DNA of 33,598 bases from contig LNEL01000011.1 of the NCBI GenBank assembly GCA_001464935.1, positions 1 through 33,598 on the forward strand. The letters are read 5' to 3'. The notes beneath the pieces were generated by a model. It was not told the origin of the DNA. It worked only from the letters and a program-made list of their open reading frames with translations, and did not search any database. The stretch's first letter is position 1. Every line of letters starts with the position of its first letter. Positions 15,493 to 24,383 of this stretch are shown in pieces. The DNA is from Gammaproteobacteria bacterium Ga0077536. Lineage in GTDB: Bacteria; Pseudomonadota; Gammaproteobacteria; Ga0077536. Both the position numbers and the translations under genes were made by a program.

Positions 15493-15921
15493 ATGTCCCT
15501 GTTCAACGTGATGAACGTCGCCGGATCCGCGCTCGCCGCGCAGAGCATCCGGCTCAACACGACCGCCAGCAACATGGCGAACGCGAACAGCGCCTCGAGC
15601 AGCATCGAGTCGACCTATCGCGCCCGCCACCCGGTGTTCATGCCGGCAGTCGACGAAACGCTTGATTTCGATCTCGACAGTGACGCCGGCGTCGGCGTCG
15701 ACGTGGCCGGCGTCATCGAGAGCCAGGCGCCGCTGCGCCGCGAATATCAGCCCGGTCATCCGCTCGCGGACGAGTCCGGCTACGTGTTCATGCCCAACGT
15801 CAACGTGGTCGAGGAGATGGCGAACATGATCTCCGCCTCGCGCAGCTACCAGACGAACATCGAAATCATGGAAGCCTCGAAGCAGATGCTCACGCGCACG
15901 CTTGCGCTGGGTCAGAGTTAA
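15493..15921 (+). CDS. flgC: FlgC, flagellar proximal rod protein
   Basis: 142 residues with the FlgC hallmarks: MSLFNVMNVAGSALAAQS, the N-terminal rod motif with RLNTTASNMANANS, and the C-terminal NVNVVEEMANMISASRSYQT that forms the coiled rod helices. GGAG (15482-15485) lies 7 bases before ATG 15493, at the very end of flgB. An open frame that starts at 15286 is only the upstream extension of this frame into flgB. Confidence 0.94.
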   Translation: MSLFNVMNVAGSALAAQSIRLNTTASNMANANSASSSIESTYRARHPVFMPAVDETLDFDLDSDAGVGVDVAGVIESQAPLRREYQPGHPLADESGYVFMPNVNVVEEMANMISASRSYQTNIEIMEASKQMLTRTLALGQS

Positions 15922-15933
15922 GGAGTCAACGAA

Positions 15934-16614
15934 ATGGCGAATTCAATCACCGGCTTGCCCGGCGGCGTCGAAGGCCTCAGCAGCAACCGCCTCGAGAAGG
16001 ACAAGAAGGCCGACAAGACGATGGGCCAGGACGCGTTCCTGGAACTGATGATCACGCAACTCAAGAATCAGGACCCGTCGGCGCCGATGGAGAACGGCGA
16101 GTTCCTGAGCCAGATGGCGCAGTTCGGCACCGTCAGCGGCATCAACGAGCTGCAGAAGTCCTTTGCGTCGCTCGCCAGTTCGCTGCAGTCGAGCCAGGCG
16201 CTGCAGGCGTCGACAATGGTCGGCCGCCAGGTCGAAATCGAAAGCCCGAAGCTGAAGCTCGTCGACGGCCAGAACACGCCGTTCGCATTCGAGGTGCCGG
16301 CACCGGCCGGCGCCGTGCGCATCAGCATCCAGGACGACACCGGACAGACCGTGCGCACGCAGACGCTCGGCCAGACCGGCGCCGGCACCCATGACGCAAG
16401 CTGGGACGGCCTGAATGCCGTCGGCGAGCGACTGCCGGCCGGCAATTACACGGTGAAGATCGAAGCCGCGATCGACAACAAGACGCAGGCGTTGACCTCG
16501 CTGGTGCGGGCCGACGTCGAGAGCGTGTCGTTGCCGCGCAACGGACTGCCGCCGGTGCTGAACCTCGCCGACTACGGCGCACTGAACATGGATGCCATTC
16601 GTCGCGTGATGTAA
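15934..16614 (+). CDS. flgD: FlgD, hook capping / assembly scaffold protein
   Basis: 226 residues. FlgD signature: MGQDAFLELMITQLKNQDP, then PMENGEFLSQMAQFGTVSGI, followed by the FlgD Ig-like and Tudor-like domains (GAVRISIQDDTGQTVRT, SWDGLNAVGERLPAGNYTV). It caps the growing hook and allows FlgE subunits to add. AAGGAG lies just upstream of ATG 15934, overlapping the flgC stop. Confidence 0.94.
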   Translation: MANSITGLPGGVEGLSSNRLEKDKKADKTMGQDAFLELMITQLKNQDPSAPMENGEFLSQMAQFGTVSGINELQKSFASLASSLQSSQALQASTMVGRQVEIESPKLKLVDGQNTPFAFEVPAPAGAVRISIQDDTGQTVRTQTLGQTGAGTHDASWDGLNAVGERLPAGNYTVKIEAAIDNKTQALTSLVRADVESVSLPRNGLPPVLNLADYGALNMDAIRRVM

Positions 16615-16649
16615 GCGCGGCCCCGCAAGAATCCCAGGAGTAATCCAGC

Positions 16650-17861
16650 ATGCCTTTTCGTATTGCCATCAGCGGTATCCGTGCCGCGACCGCCGACCTG
16701 AACGTGATCGGCAACAACATCGCGAACGTCAACACGGCCGGTTTCAAGGGCTCGCGCGCCGAATTCGCCGACGTATTCGCGACCTCGAGCACCGGCGTGG
16801 CCGGCAACGCATCGGGGCAGGGCGTGAACACCGCGCGTGTCGCCCAGCAGTTCACGCAGGGCAATATCACGTTCACCGACAACGGTCTCGACCTCGCGAT
16901 CAGCGGGCAGGGCTTCTTCGTCGTCGACGACAACGGCGCGCAGCTCTATTCGCGTGACGGCGGCTTCGGCATCGACCGCGAAGGTTTCGTCGTCAACGCG
17001 AACAACCAGCGCCTGAAGGCTTTCACCGCCGACGCGAGCGGGAACATCACCGGCGCGCTGAGCCCGCTCAGGATTTCGACCGCCAATACCGCGCCGCAGG
17101 CGACCACCAATGTCGAACTGGGCGCGAATCTCGATTCGCAGGAAGCGGTGCCGCTGGTCACGCCGTTCGATGCCAATGACAACGCGACGTTCAACTTCAC
17201 CACGGCGACCACCGTGTTCGATTCGCTCGGCGGCGGTCACCTGATGCAGTTCTATTTCGCAAAGACCGGCGCCGGCACGTGGGACGTCCACACCGCAGTC
17301 GACGGCACGATCATCGGCGCTGCCAGCCCAATCGCCTTCGGCACGACCGGCGGCCTGTCGACGCCGGTCGGCGGTGCGATCACGCTGCCGGCGTTCACGC
17401 CGTCGGGTGGCGGCGCGGCGATGAACGTGTCGGTCAACATGACCGAAATGACGCAGTTCGGCGCGCCGTTCGGCGTCAACCGCGTCGTGCAGGACGGCTT
17501 CACGACCGGCCGCCTCGCCGGCGTCGATATCGATACCCAGGGCAACGTGTTCGCGCGCTTCACCAACGGCCAGTCCGAAGTGCAGGGCCAGATTGCGCTG
17601 GCGAACTTCCCCAACCCGCAGGGCCTGCGCGCGCTCGGTCAGAACAACTGGGCCGAAACCTTCGAGGCCGGATCGGTGCTGATCGGAGCACCGGGCAGCT
17701 CGAGCATGGGCCTCGTGCAGGCCGGCGCGCTCGAAGACTCGAACGTCGACCTGTCGGAGCAGCTGGTGAAGCTGATCGTCGCTCAGCGCAACTTCCAGGC
17801 GAGCACGAAGGTCATCCAGACGGCGGACGCGACGACGCAGTCCGTGATCAATATCCGATAA
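16650..17861 (+). CDS. flgE: FlgE, flagellar hook protein
   Basis: 403 residues, the ordinary length. The N-terminus carries the axial-protein motif ADLNVIGNNIANVNTAGFKG. The middle holds the FlgE D2-type domains (FDSLGGGHLMQFYFAKT is a typical hook segment), and the C-terminus LEDSNVDLSEQLVKLIVAQR with NFQASTKVIQTAD forms the inner coiled coil. It polymerises into the hook that joins rod to filament. CAGGAG precedes ATG 16650. Confidence 0.95.
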   Translation: MPFRIAISGIRAATADLNVIGNNIANVNTAGFKGSRAEFADVFATSSTGVAGNASGQGVNTARVAQQFTQGNITFTDNGLDLAISGQGFFVVDDNGAQLYSRDGGFGIDREGFVVNANNQRLKAFTADASGNITGALSPLRISTANTAPQATTNVELGANLDSQEAVPLVTPFDANDNATFNFTTATTVFDSLGGGHLMQFYFAKTGAGTWDVHTAVDGTIIGAASPIAFGTTGGLSTPVGGAITLPAFTPSGGGAAMNVSVNMTEMTQFGAPFGVNRVVQDGFTTGRLAGVDIDTQGNVFARFTNGQSEVQGQIALANFPNPQGLRALGQNNWAETFEAGSVLIGAPGSSSMGLVQAGALEDSNVDLSEQLVKLIVAQRNFQASTKVIQTADATTQSVINIR

Positions 17862-17905
17862 CCTCGGCTCACGCCCTCTAACGCACAGCAAACGGAACGA
17901 CGACC

Positions 17906-18646
17906 GTGGACCGGATGATCTTTCTCGCGATGAGCGCCGCGCGCCAGATGATGAATGGCCAGGCGCAGGCCGCGAACAATCTCGCGAACGCGAACACGAC
18001 CGGCTTCAAGGCCGATTTCGACGCGTATCGCTCGATGCCGCTGTTCGGCGAAGGTCATCCGTCGCGTGTGTACGCGCTGGCCGAACGGCCGGGCATCGAC
18101 TTCTCGACCGGCACCATCGAACGCACAGGCAACGATTTCGACGTGGCCATCAACGGCGACGGCTTCTTCGCGGTGCAGGCGCCGGACGGCACCGAGGCCT
18201 ACACGCGTGCAGGCGAGTTCCAGGTGACGGCGACCGGCCAGTTGCTGACGGCCGACGGCCTGCCGGTGCTCGGCAATGGCGGCCCGATTGCATTGCCGCC
18301 GTCGCAGAACGTGGTGATCGGCACCGACGGCACGATCACGACGCGCCCGAACGGGCAGGAGCCCAATACGCTCGCCCAGGTCGACCGGCTGCGCCTCGTG
18401 CGACCGCTCGACATGAGCCAGATGATCAAGGGCGCGGACGGCCTGTTCCGTCAGAAGGACGGCCTGCCGGCGCCGATCGACGCGAGCGTCGCGGTGACGC
18501 AGGGCGCGCTCGAGCGCAGCAACGTCAACCCCGTGACCCAGATGATTTCGATGATCGAGAACGCCCGCCAGTACGAAATGGCGATCAAGGCGATGGACAC
18601 CGCGCAGACCCTGGACGCCGAAGGCGCCCGCGTGCTGCGCCTGTAA
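17906..18646 (+). CDS. flgF: FlgF, flagellar proximal rod protein
   Basis: 246 residues from GTG 17906 (MDRMIFLAMSAARQMM is the family's usual beginning; ATG 17915 is an alternative). Rod motif AANNLANANTTGFKADF, central DFDVAINGDGFFAVQAPDG, and C-terminal LERSNVNPVTQMISMIENAR with QYEMAIKAM. It is a rod subunit between FlgE and FlgG in the operon, as in nearly all proteobacterial flagellar clusters. Confidence 0.93.
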   Translation: MDRMIFLAMSAARQMMNGQAQAANNLANANTTGFKADFDAYRSMPLFGEGHPSRVYALAERPGIDFSTGTIERTGNDFDVAINGDGFFAVQAPDGTEAYTRAGEFQVTATGQLLTADGLPVLGNGGPIALPPSQNVVIGTDGTITTRPNGQEPNTLAQVDRLRLVRPLDMSQMIKGADGLFRQKDGLPAPIDASVAVTQGALERSNVNPVTQMISMIENARQYEMAIKAMDTAQTLDAEGARVLRL

Positions 18647-18670
18647 ACCGACAGCAGACAGAGAGCATTC

Positions 18671-19456
18671 ATGGCATCGGCACTACATATCGCGCGCAGC
18701 GGACTCGACGCCCAGCAGACCCGGATGTCGGTCGTCGCCAACAACCTGGCGAACGTCAGCACCACCGGCTTCAAGCGTGGCCGTCCGTCCTTCGAAGACC
18801 TGCTGTACGAAACGGTCAACCAGCCGGGCGCAGCGTCCTCGCAGAACACCGAGCTGCCGTCGGGCCTGATGCTCGGCACCGGCGTGCGCACGGTGTCGAC
18901 CGCCAAGATTTTCACCCAGGGTACGCTGGTGCAAACCGACAGCTCGCTCGACATGGCGATCGAGGGGCGGGGCTTTTTCCAGGTGCTGATGCCGGACGGC
19001 TCGCCCGCGTACACCCGCGACGGCGGCTTTTCGATGAACTCGCAGGGTCAGCTCGTCACGTCGAGCGGCTACCAGCTCGATCCGGCGATCACGGTGCCGG
19101 CGGAGACGCTGAGCGTCACGATCGGCAGCGATGGCACGGTGTCGGCGCTGGTCGCCGGCAGCGCGCAGCCGCAGCAGGTCGGCTCGGTGCAGCTGACCGA
19201 CTTCATCAATCCGCAGGGGCTGCAGGCGGTTGGGCAGAACCTCTACAAGGAGACCGTGTCGAGCGGCGCGCCGCAGCAGGGCACCCCCGGGCTGAACGGG
19301 CTCGGTCTCATCGTGCAGGGCAGTCTCGAGGGGTCGAACGTCAATGTCGTCGAGGAACTCGTCAACATGATCGAGACGCAGCGTTCGTACGAAATGAATT
19401 CAAAGGCGATCCAGACCGTCGATGAAATGCTGCAGTTCGTCTCGCAGACGCTCTGA
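18671..19456 (+). CDS. flgG: FlgG, flagellar distal rod protein
   Basis: 261 residues, the standard FlgG length. It begins [20 protein letters not shown] and continues [20 protein letters not shown]; it includes [12 protein letters not shown] and [16 protein letters not shown] typical of FlgG, and ends [20 protein letters not shown]. It forms the distal rod that passes through the L and P rings, whose genes follow. A weak AGAGAG ribosome site precedes ATG 18671. Confidence 0.95.
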   Translation: MASALHIARSGLDAQQTRMSVVANNLANVSTTGFKRGRPSFEDLLYETVNQPGAASSQNTELPSGLMLGTGVRTVSTAKIFTQGTLVQTDSSLDMAIEGRGFFQVLMPDGSPAYTRDGGFSMNSQGQLVTSSGYQLDPAITVPAETLSVTIGSDGTVSALVAGSAQPQQVGSVQLTDFINPQGLQAVGQNLYKETVSSGAPQQGTPGLNGLGLIVQGSLEGSNVNVVEELVNMIETQRSYEMNSKAIQTVDEMLQFVSQTL

Positions 19457-19490
19457 TAGCCGCGACACGCGCTGAGGGGGCGCGAACAAC

Positions 19491-20204
19491 ATGACAACCA
19501 GATCCATCCATCTGCTTCTGCTCGCCGCCGCGATGCTCGCCGGCTGCAATTCGACGCCGCGACGCGATCCGTCCTATGCCGCGTCGCTGCCGGCGCCGCT
19601 CGAAGTGCCGCAGGCGCGGCAGGCCGCTACCGGTTCGATCTACCAGGCCGGCTACGACATCGTGCTGTTCGAGGACAGCCGCGCGCGTCGGATCGGCGAC
19701 ATCCTGACGATTCGCCTGACCGAATCGACGAACGCGACGAAATCGCAGAGCAACGACATCAGCAAGGATCAGGAGACGTCCGTCACGAACCCGACGCTGC
19801 TCGGGGCGAACCCGGCGTTCGGCCTGCCCGGCGTGCTGCCGTTGTCCGACACGCTCAACAACAGTCTTGAAACGAATCTCGAATCGAACTCGGCCTTCAG
19901 CGGCGAAAGCGACACCGCCCAGCGCAACAGCCTGACTGGCGACATCTCGGTGACGATTGCCGACGTGCTGCCGAACGGCAACCTGCTGGTGCGCGGCGAG
20001 AAGCGGCTCAATCTGAACTCCGGCAACGAATACGTGAAGATCTCGGGCATCGTGCGGCCGTTCGACATCGCGGCGAACAACACCGTGCCGTCGACGAAAG
20101 TGGCGGACGCCACCATCATCTACACCGGCGAAGGCGCGGAGGCGGATGCCGGCAAGATTGGCTGGCTCGCGCGCTTCTTCGTCAGTGCCCTGTTTCCGTT
20201 CTGA
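19491..20204 (+). CDS. flgH: FlgH, flagellar L-ring lipoprotein
   Basis: 237 residues. A lipoprotein signal is clear: hydrophobic [13 protein letters not shown] with the lipobox LAGC and acylated Cys19. The mature part has the FlgH pattern [39 protein letters not shown] and [19 protein letters not shown]. It forms the outer-membrane L ring, which confirms a Gram-negative double-membrane cell. GAGGGGG lies upstream of ATG 19491. Confidence 0.95.
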   Translation: MTTRSIHLLLLAAAMLAGCNSTPRRDPSYAASLPAPLEVPQARQAATGSIYQAGYDIVLFEDSRARRIGDILTIRLTESTNATKSQSNDISKDQETSVTNPTLLGANPAFGLPGVLPLSDTLNNSLETNLESNSAFSGESDTAQRNSLTGDISVTIADVLPNGNLLVRGEKRLNLNSGNEYVKISGIVRPFDIAANNTVPSTKVADATIIYTGEGAEADAGKIGWLARFFVSALFPF

Positions 20205-20221
20205 TCAGCCGAGGCCATCCC

Positions 20222-21331
20222 ATGACACGCTCAATCTCCCGCGCTCTCGTCTGGCTCCTCGTCGCACTGCTGTCCGTGCCGGCGCAGGCCGAACGGATCA
20301 AGGACCTCGCCACACTGGCCGGCGTGCGCGAAAACCAGCTCGTCGGCTACGGCCTCGTCGTCGGTCTCGACGGCACGGGCGATCAGACCGCCCAGACGCC
20401 GTTCACGATCCAGAGCATCCGCAACATGCTGCTGCAGATGGGCATCACGACGCCGGAGAATACGAATCCGCAGCTGAAGAACGTGGCCGCGGTGATGGTG
20501 TCGGCCTCGCTGCCGCCGTTCGCCAAGCCGGGCAAGACCATCGACGTCACCGTGTCGTCGATGGGCAATGCGAAGAGTCTGCGCGGCGGCAGTCTCATCA
20601 TGACGCCGCTGAAGGGTGCCGACGGTGGCGTGTACGCCATGGCGCAGGGCAACCTCGTCGTCGGTGGCTTCGGCGCCGAAACGAAGGACGGCTCGAGCAT
20701 TTCGGTCAACGTGCCGAGCGTCGGGCGCATCCCGAACGGCGCGACGGTCGAGCGCGAGGTCGCCTCGCCGTTCCTGACCGACGAAGCGCTGACGCTGAAC
20801 CTGCATCGGCCGGACTTCACGACCGCGACGCGCATGGCCCAGGCGATCGACAAGGTGCTGGGCGGCGGCTCGGCGCAGGCCGTCGACGGCTCGTCGGTGC
20901 GTGTGAGCTCGCCGGCCGATCCCGGCCAGCGCACCTCGTTCATGGCGGTGGTCGAGAACATCGAACTGTCGCCGGGCGACGCCGCGGCCAAGGTGATCGT
21001 CAACTCCCGCACCGGTACGGTCGTGATCGGCCAGAACGTGCACGTGTCGGCCGCGGCGGTCACGCACGGCAGCCTCACGGTCACGATTTCCAACGATCCG
21101 ATCGTGTCCCAGCCGGGCGCGCTGTCGGGCGGCCAGACCGCGGTGGTCCCGAACTCGCAGATCGACGTCAAGGAAGAGAAGAACAAGATGTTCCTGTTCG
21201 ATCCGGGCGTGTCGCTGAACGACATCGTCGAAGCGGTGAACCAGGTCGGCGCGGCGCCGGGCGACCTCGTGGCCATTCTCGAAGCGCTGAAGGAAGCCGG
21301 CGCACTGCGCGCGGAACTGATCGTCATCTGA
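20222..21331 (+). CDS. flgI: FlgI, flagellar P-ring protein
   Basis: 369 residues. A Sec signal peptide ([20 protein letters not shown], cleavage after AQA) precedes the mature start [20 protein letters not shown]. Family segments [27 protein letters not shown] and ITHGSLTV-like ([11 protein letters not shown]) are present. It polymerises in the periplasm around the rod with the help of FlgA, encoded in this window. It is the last gene of the first rod/hook unit; a hairpin-T terminator and a new sigma-54 type promoter follow. Confidence 0.95.
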   Translation: MTRSISRALVWLLVALLSVPAQAERIKDLATLAGVRENQLVGYGLVVGLDGTGDQTAQTPFTIQSIRNMLLQMGITTPENTNPQLKNVAAVMVSASLPPFAKPGKTIDVTVSSMGNAKSLRGGSLIMTPLKGADGGVYAMAQGNLVVGGFGAETKDGSSISVNVPSVGRIPNGATVEREVASPFLTDEALTLNLHRPDFTTATRMAQAIDKVLGGGSAQAVDGSSVRVSSPADPGQRTSFMAVVENIELSPGDAAAKVIVNSRTGTVVIGQNVHVSAAAVTHGSLTVTISNDPIVSQPGALSGGQTAVVPNSQIDVKEEKNKMFLFDPGVSLNDIVEAVNQVGAAPGDLVAILEALKEAGALRAELIVI

Positions 21332-21344
21332 CACGGCAGGCGCT

Positions 21345-21383
21345 GCCGCCTGCTGTCCGGCAGGCGGCAAGCCCTTGCCGCCT
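21345..21383. repeat. overlapping inverted repeats after flgI (dyad copy 2)
   Basis: GCCGCCTGC (21345-21353) pairs with GCAGGCGGC (21360-21368). The segment AGGCGGCAAG (21362-21371) pairs equally well with CTTGCCGCCT (21374-21383). The central arm is shared, so the two hairpins exclude each other. The 21361-21380 part resembles 14941-14960 in the cheR-flgB gap. Confidence 0.6.
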
Positions 21384-21438
21384 TTGCCGTCCGGGGCCGC
21401 GAAGGCCCCCTCCCGATACCGATTAAATCCATGAATTC

Positions 21439-21458
21439 AAGCCGCTTTCGCGGCTTTT
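21439..21458 (+). terminator. rho-independent terminator after flgI
   Basis: AAGCCGC-TTTC-GCGGCTT (21439-21456), a 7-bp stem with a 4-base loop, runs into TTTT (21455-21458). It lies between flgI and the sigma-54 type promoter of flgJ, which suggests that flgJKL is a separate unit, perhaps with some read-through. Confidence 0.65.
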
Positions 21459-21463
21459 CGCGT

Positions 21464-21479
21464 TGGCACTGCACGTGCA
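21464..21479 (+). promoter_or_regulatory. sigma-54 type promoter of flgJKL
   Basis: TGGCACTGCACGTGCA matches TGGCACG-N4-TTGCA at all but two positions and has exact GG-N10-GC spacing. The predicted start is near 21490, giving a leader of about 30 bases to flgJ ATG 21520. It follows immediately after the terminator. Confidence 0.72.
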
Positions 21480-21519
21480 TTGTTCTATTCGAAATCACCC
21501 GTACGGCACGACAGACGAC

Positions 21520-22488
21520 ATGGCTACCGGCACCGCGGCAACGCTCAATCCCTACACCGATCTCTCGCGTCTCGGCTCCCTGCGGGCCGAGGCCAAGCGC
21601 GATCCGGATGCGGCGATGGCACAGGTGTCGCGCGAGTTCGAAGCGATTTTCGTACAGATGATGCTGAAGGCGGCGCGCGACGCGACCCCGTCCTCGGGCC
21701 TGTTCGACAGCCACGAGATGCGCTTCTACAACGAGATGTTCGACAGCCAGGTCGCGTTGACGATGGCGGAGCAGGGCGGTCTCGGCTTCGACCAGGTGCT
21801 GCGCGCGCAGCTCGGCGTCGGCGGCCAGGATGCCGCCAACGACGCCGGCGACACGACCGATCTGCTGCTGCCGGCACGGCGCGATTTCCCGGCCGCGGCA
21901 GCGCCCTACGTGCCGCAGCCCGAGCCCGCAGCCGACGAACCCGTGATCGACATCACGCGCTGGGCCCGCCCGGAGCGCGCGCTACGCGACGCGCGCCCAC
22001 TGACCGACGCCGAACCGCATCAGCAGCGCTTCGTCGAGCGACTGCGCGGGCACGCCGAGCGCGCGGCGAAGAAGCTCGGCACGACGCCCGAAATCCTGAT
22101 GGCGCAGGCCGCGCTCGAAACGGGCTGGGGTCGGCACGTCGTCGGCGGCGCGAACGGCCAGACGTCGCACAACCTGTTCTCGATCAAGGCGGACCCGTCG
22201 TGGGAAGGCCGCACCGTCGTCCAGCGCACGCTCGAAGTGCTGGGCGGCAAGCCGGTGAAGGTCAGCGCGGCGTTCCGGTCCTACCGGGACCTCGGCGCGG
22301 CCTTCGACGACTATGTCGATTTCATTCAGCGCAATCCGCGCTACGAACGGGCGCTCGAACGCGCCGCCGATCCGAAGGCCTACGTGCAGGAACTGCAGCG
22401 TGCAGGCTATGCGACGGATCCGGCCTATGCGCAGAAGATTCTCCAGATCCACGGCCGGCTCGCCGGCACGCAACCCAACCGCGGGTAA
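21520..22488 (+). CDS. flgJ: FlgJ, rod-cap scaffold and peptidoglycan hydrolase
   Basis: 322 residues with the dual-domain form found in gamma- and betaproteobacteria. The N-terminal rod-binding domain (about 30-100) has FEAIFVQMMLKAARDATP and FDSHEMRFYNEMFDSQVAL. A Pro/Ala/Asp-rich linker (about 105-165) follows. The C-terminal GH73-type beta-N-acetylglucosaminidase domain has EILMAQAALETGWGRHV, with the likely catalytic Glu200, and NLFSIKADPSWEG. It opens peptidoglycan for rod passage. ATG 21520 is used; a TTG at 21463 lies inside the promoter. Only 12 bases separate it from flgK. Confidence 0.94.
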   Translation: MATGTAATLNPYTDLSRLGSLRAEAKRDPDAAMAQVSREFEAIFVQMMLKAARDATPSSGLFDSHEMRFYNEMFDSQVALTMAEQGGLGFDQVLRAQLGVGGQDAANDAGDTTDLLLPARRDFPAAAAPYVPQPEPAADEPVIDITRWARPERALRDARPLTDAEPHQQRFVERLRGHAERAAKKLGTTPEILMAQAALETGWGRHVVGGANGQTSHNLFSIKADPSWEGRTVVQRTLEVLGGKPVKVSAAFRSYRDLGAAFDDYVDFIQRNPRYERALERAADPKAYVQELQRAGYATDPAYAQKILQIHGRLAGTQPNRG

Positions 22489-22500
22489 GGAACGGCAGCC

Positions 22501-24381
22501 ATGTCAGAAATGTTCTCGATTGGTATCTCGGCGCTGCTGGCGAACCAGAAGCTGCTGGCGACGACCGGCCACAACATCTCGAACGTCAATACCGAAGGCT
22601 TCAGCCGCCAGCGCGTGACGCTGACCGAACGTCCGCCGCAGTTCATCGGCATCGGCTTCTCGGGCAAGGGCGTCGACATCGCATCCATCGAACGCATGGG
22701 CAGCGAGTTCCTGACCACCAACGTGCGCCTGAATGCCTCGGGCGAAGCCCGCGCGGCGGCCTATTCGAACCTCGCCGAGCAGGTCGACACGCTGCTCAGC
22801 GACGGTACGTTCACGCCGGCGATGGAGCGCTTCTTCAACTCCATGCAGGACGTCAACAACGATCCCTCGTCGACGCCGGCCCGCCTGGTGTTCATGAACG
22901 CCGCTGAAACCATGACCGACCGCTTCCAGGACCTCGAAGGCCGGATGTCGACGATGGCGCGCAACGTCAACCAGGACATCGCGGCCAAGATCGGCAAGAT
23001 GAATTCGCTGTCCTCGGCGCTCGGCAAGCTGAACCGTGACATCGTGCAGGCAATGGGGCTCGCACAGGGCGCCCCGCCGAACGATCTGCTCGATCAGCGC
23101 GACGTGTTGCTGAAAGAAATGGCGTCCCTGGCGAACGTCAACGTGACGCCGCAGACCGACGGCTCGGTCAACGTGTTCATCGGCAACGGGCAGCTGATCG
23201 TGGCCGGCGCCGAAACCGTCCAGTTGTCGGCGACGCCGAATCCGCTGAACGGTTCCCGCACCGAGGTGTCAGTCCTGAAGGGTGGCGTCCTGTCGGAGAT
23301 CAGCAGCGCCATCACCAGCGGCGAACTCGCCGGCATCCTCGATTTTCGCGACCAGATTCTCGATCCGGCGCGCAATGCCATCGGGCGCCTGGCAGCGGTG
23401 ATGACCGAGACTTACAACACCCAGCACAATGCCGGGCTCGACGTGCGGGGCGCCATGGGCGGCGACCTGTTCGCGCGCGGCGAGGCGGTGGTCAACCAGG
23501 CCGCGACCAACACCGGCACGATCTCGGTCACGATCGATCCGGCGAATCTCGCCAACCTGACGCTGTCCGACTATCGGCTGTCGCATGACGGCACGGATTT
23601 CACGCTCGAGCGACTCGACCTGGGCACGGTGCAGACCCTGTCCGGCCCCGGCCCGTTCACGGTCGACGGCATGACGATCACGGTCGGCACGGCCCCGGCG
23701 GCGGGTGATGCGTACATGATCATGCCGACGAAGTACGTGGCCCGCGACATGTCGCTGGTCGTCAACGACCCGTTGCGGCTGGCGTTTGCGAGCCCGGTCA
23801 AGAGCAGCGCCAGCCTGTCCAACCTCGGCGATGCGAAGATCGCGGCACCGACGATTCTCGATCCGGCGAACGCGGCGCTGCAGACCAGCACGCAGATCGT
23901 GTTCAACAATCCGCCGACGACCTACCAGGTCAACGGGGCCGGCCCGCTGATTCCTTTCACCAGCGGCGCCAATATCGACCTCAACGGCTGGCGCATCCAG
24001 ATCACGGGCACGCCGGTCGCGGGCGACACCTACACGGTGGAAGCGAACGCAAATGGCCGCGGCGACAACGCAAACGGCCTGCTGATGTTCGGCCTGCGCT
24101 CAAGCGAGATCATGGACGGCAACACCGCGACCTATCAGGACAGTTACAGCCAGTTGCTGGGGCAGATCGGCGCCCGGACCCAGCAGGCCCAGATCAGCCG
24201 CGATGCGCTGAAAGTGCAGCTGGAGAACGCGGAGGCGGCGCGCGACGAAATTGCCGGCGTCAATCTCGATGAAGAAGCGGCGAATCTCGTCCGATATCAA
24301 CAGTCATATCAGGGCGCGGCGCAGGTCATCGCGACCGCCGACGTCATGTTCCAGGCCCTGATCGAAGCCATGCGGAGTTAG
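22501..24381 (+). CDS. flgK: FlgK, hook-filament junction protein 1 (HAP1)
   Basis: 626 residues. The N-terminal axial motif is QKLLATTGHNISNVNTEGFS; the DLLDQRDVLLKEMASLANVN segment and the C-terminal NLDEEAANLVRYQQSYQGAA with MFQALIEAM are characteristic of FlgK. It joins hook to filament together with FlgL, and needs the FlgN chaperone encoded at 11402-11815. AAGGAAC precedes ATG 22501. The length is in the normal range for the family in gammaproteobacteria. Confidence 0.95.
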   Translation: MSEMFSIGISALLANQKLLATTGHNISNVNTEGFSRQRVTLTERPPQFIGIGFSGKGVDIASIERMGSEFLTTNVRLNASGEARAAAYSNLAEQVDTLLSDGTFTPAMERFFNSMQDVNNDPSSTPARLVFMNAAETMTDRFQDLEGRMSTMARNVNQDIAAKIGKMNSLSSALGKLNRDIVQAMGLAQGAPPNDLLDQRDVLLKEMASLANVNVTPQTDGSVNVFIGNGQLIVAGAETVQLSATPNPLNGSRTEVSVLKGGVLSEISSAITSGELAGILDFRDQILDPARNAIGRLAAVMTETYNTQHNAGLDVRGAMGGDLFARGEAVVNQAATNTGTISVTIDPANLANLTLSDYRLSHDGTDFTLERLDLGTVQTLSGPGPFTVDGMTITVGTAPAAGDAYMIMPTKYVARDMSLVVNDPLRLAFASPVKSSASLSNLGDAKIAAPTILDPANAALQTSTQIVFNNPPTTYQVNGAGPLIPFTSGANIDLNGWRIQITGTPVAGDTYTVEANANGRGDNANGLLMFGLRSSEIMDGNTATYQDSYSQLLGQIGARTQQAQISRDALKVQLENAEAARDEIAGVNLDEEAANLVRYQQSYQGAAQVIATADVMFQALIEAMRS

Positions 24382-24383
24382 CC

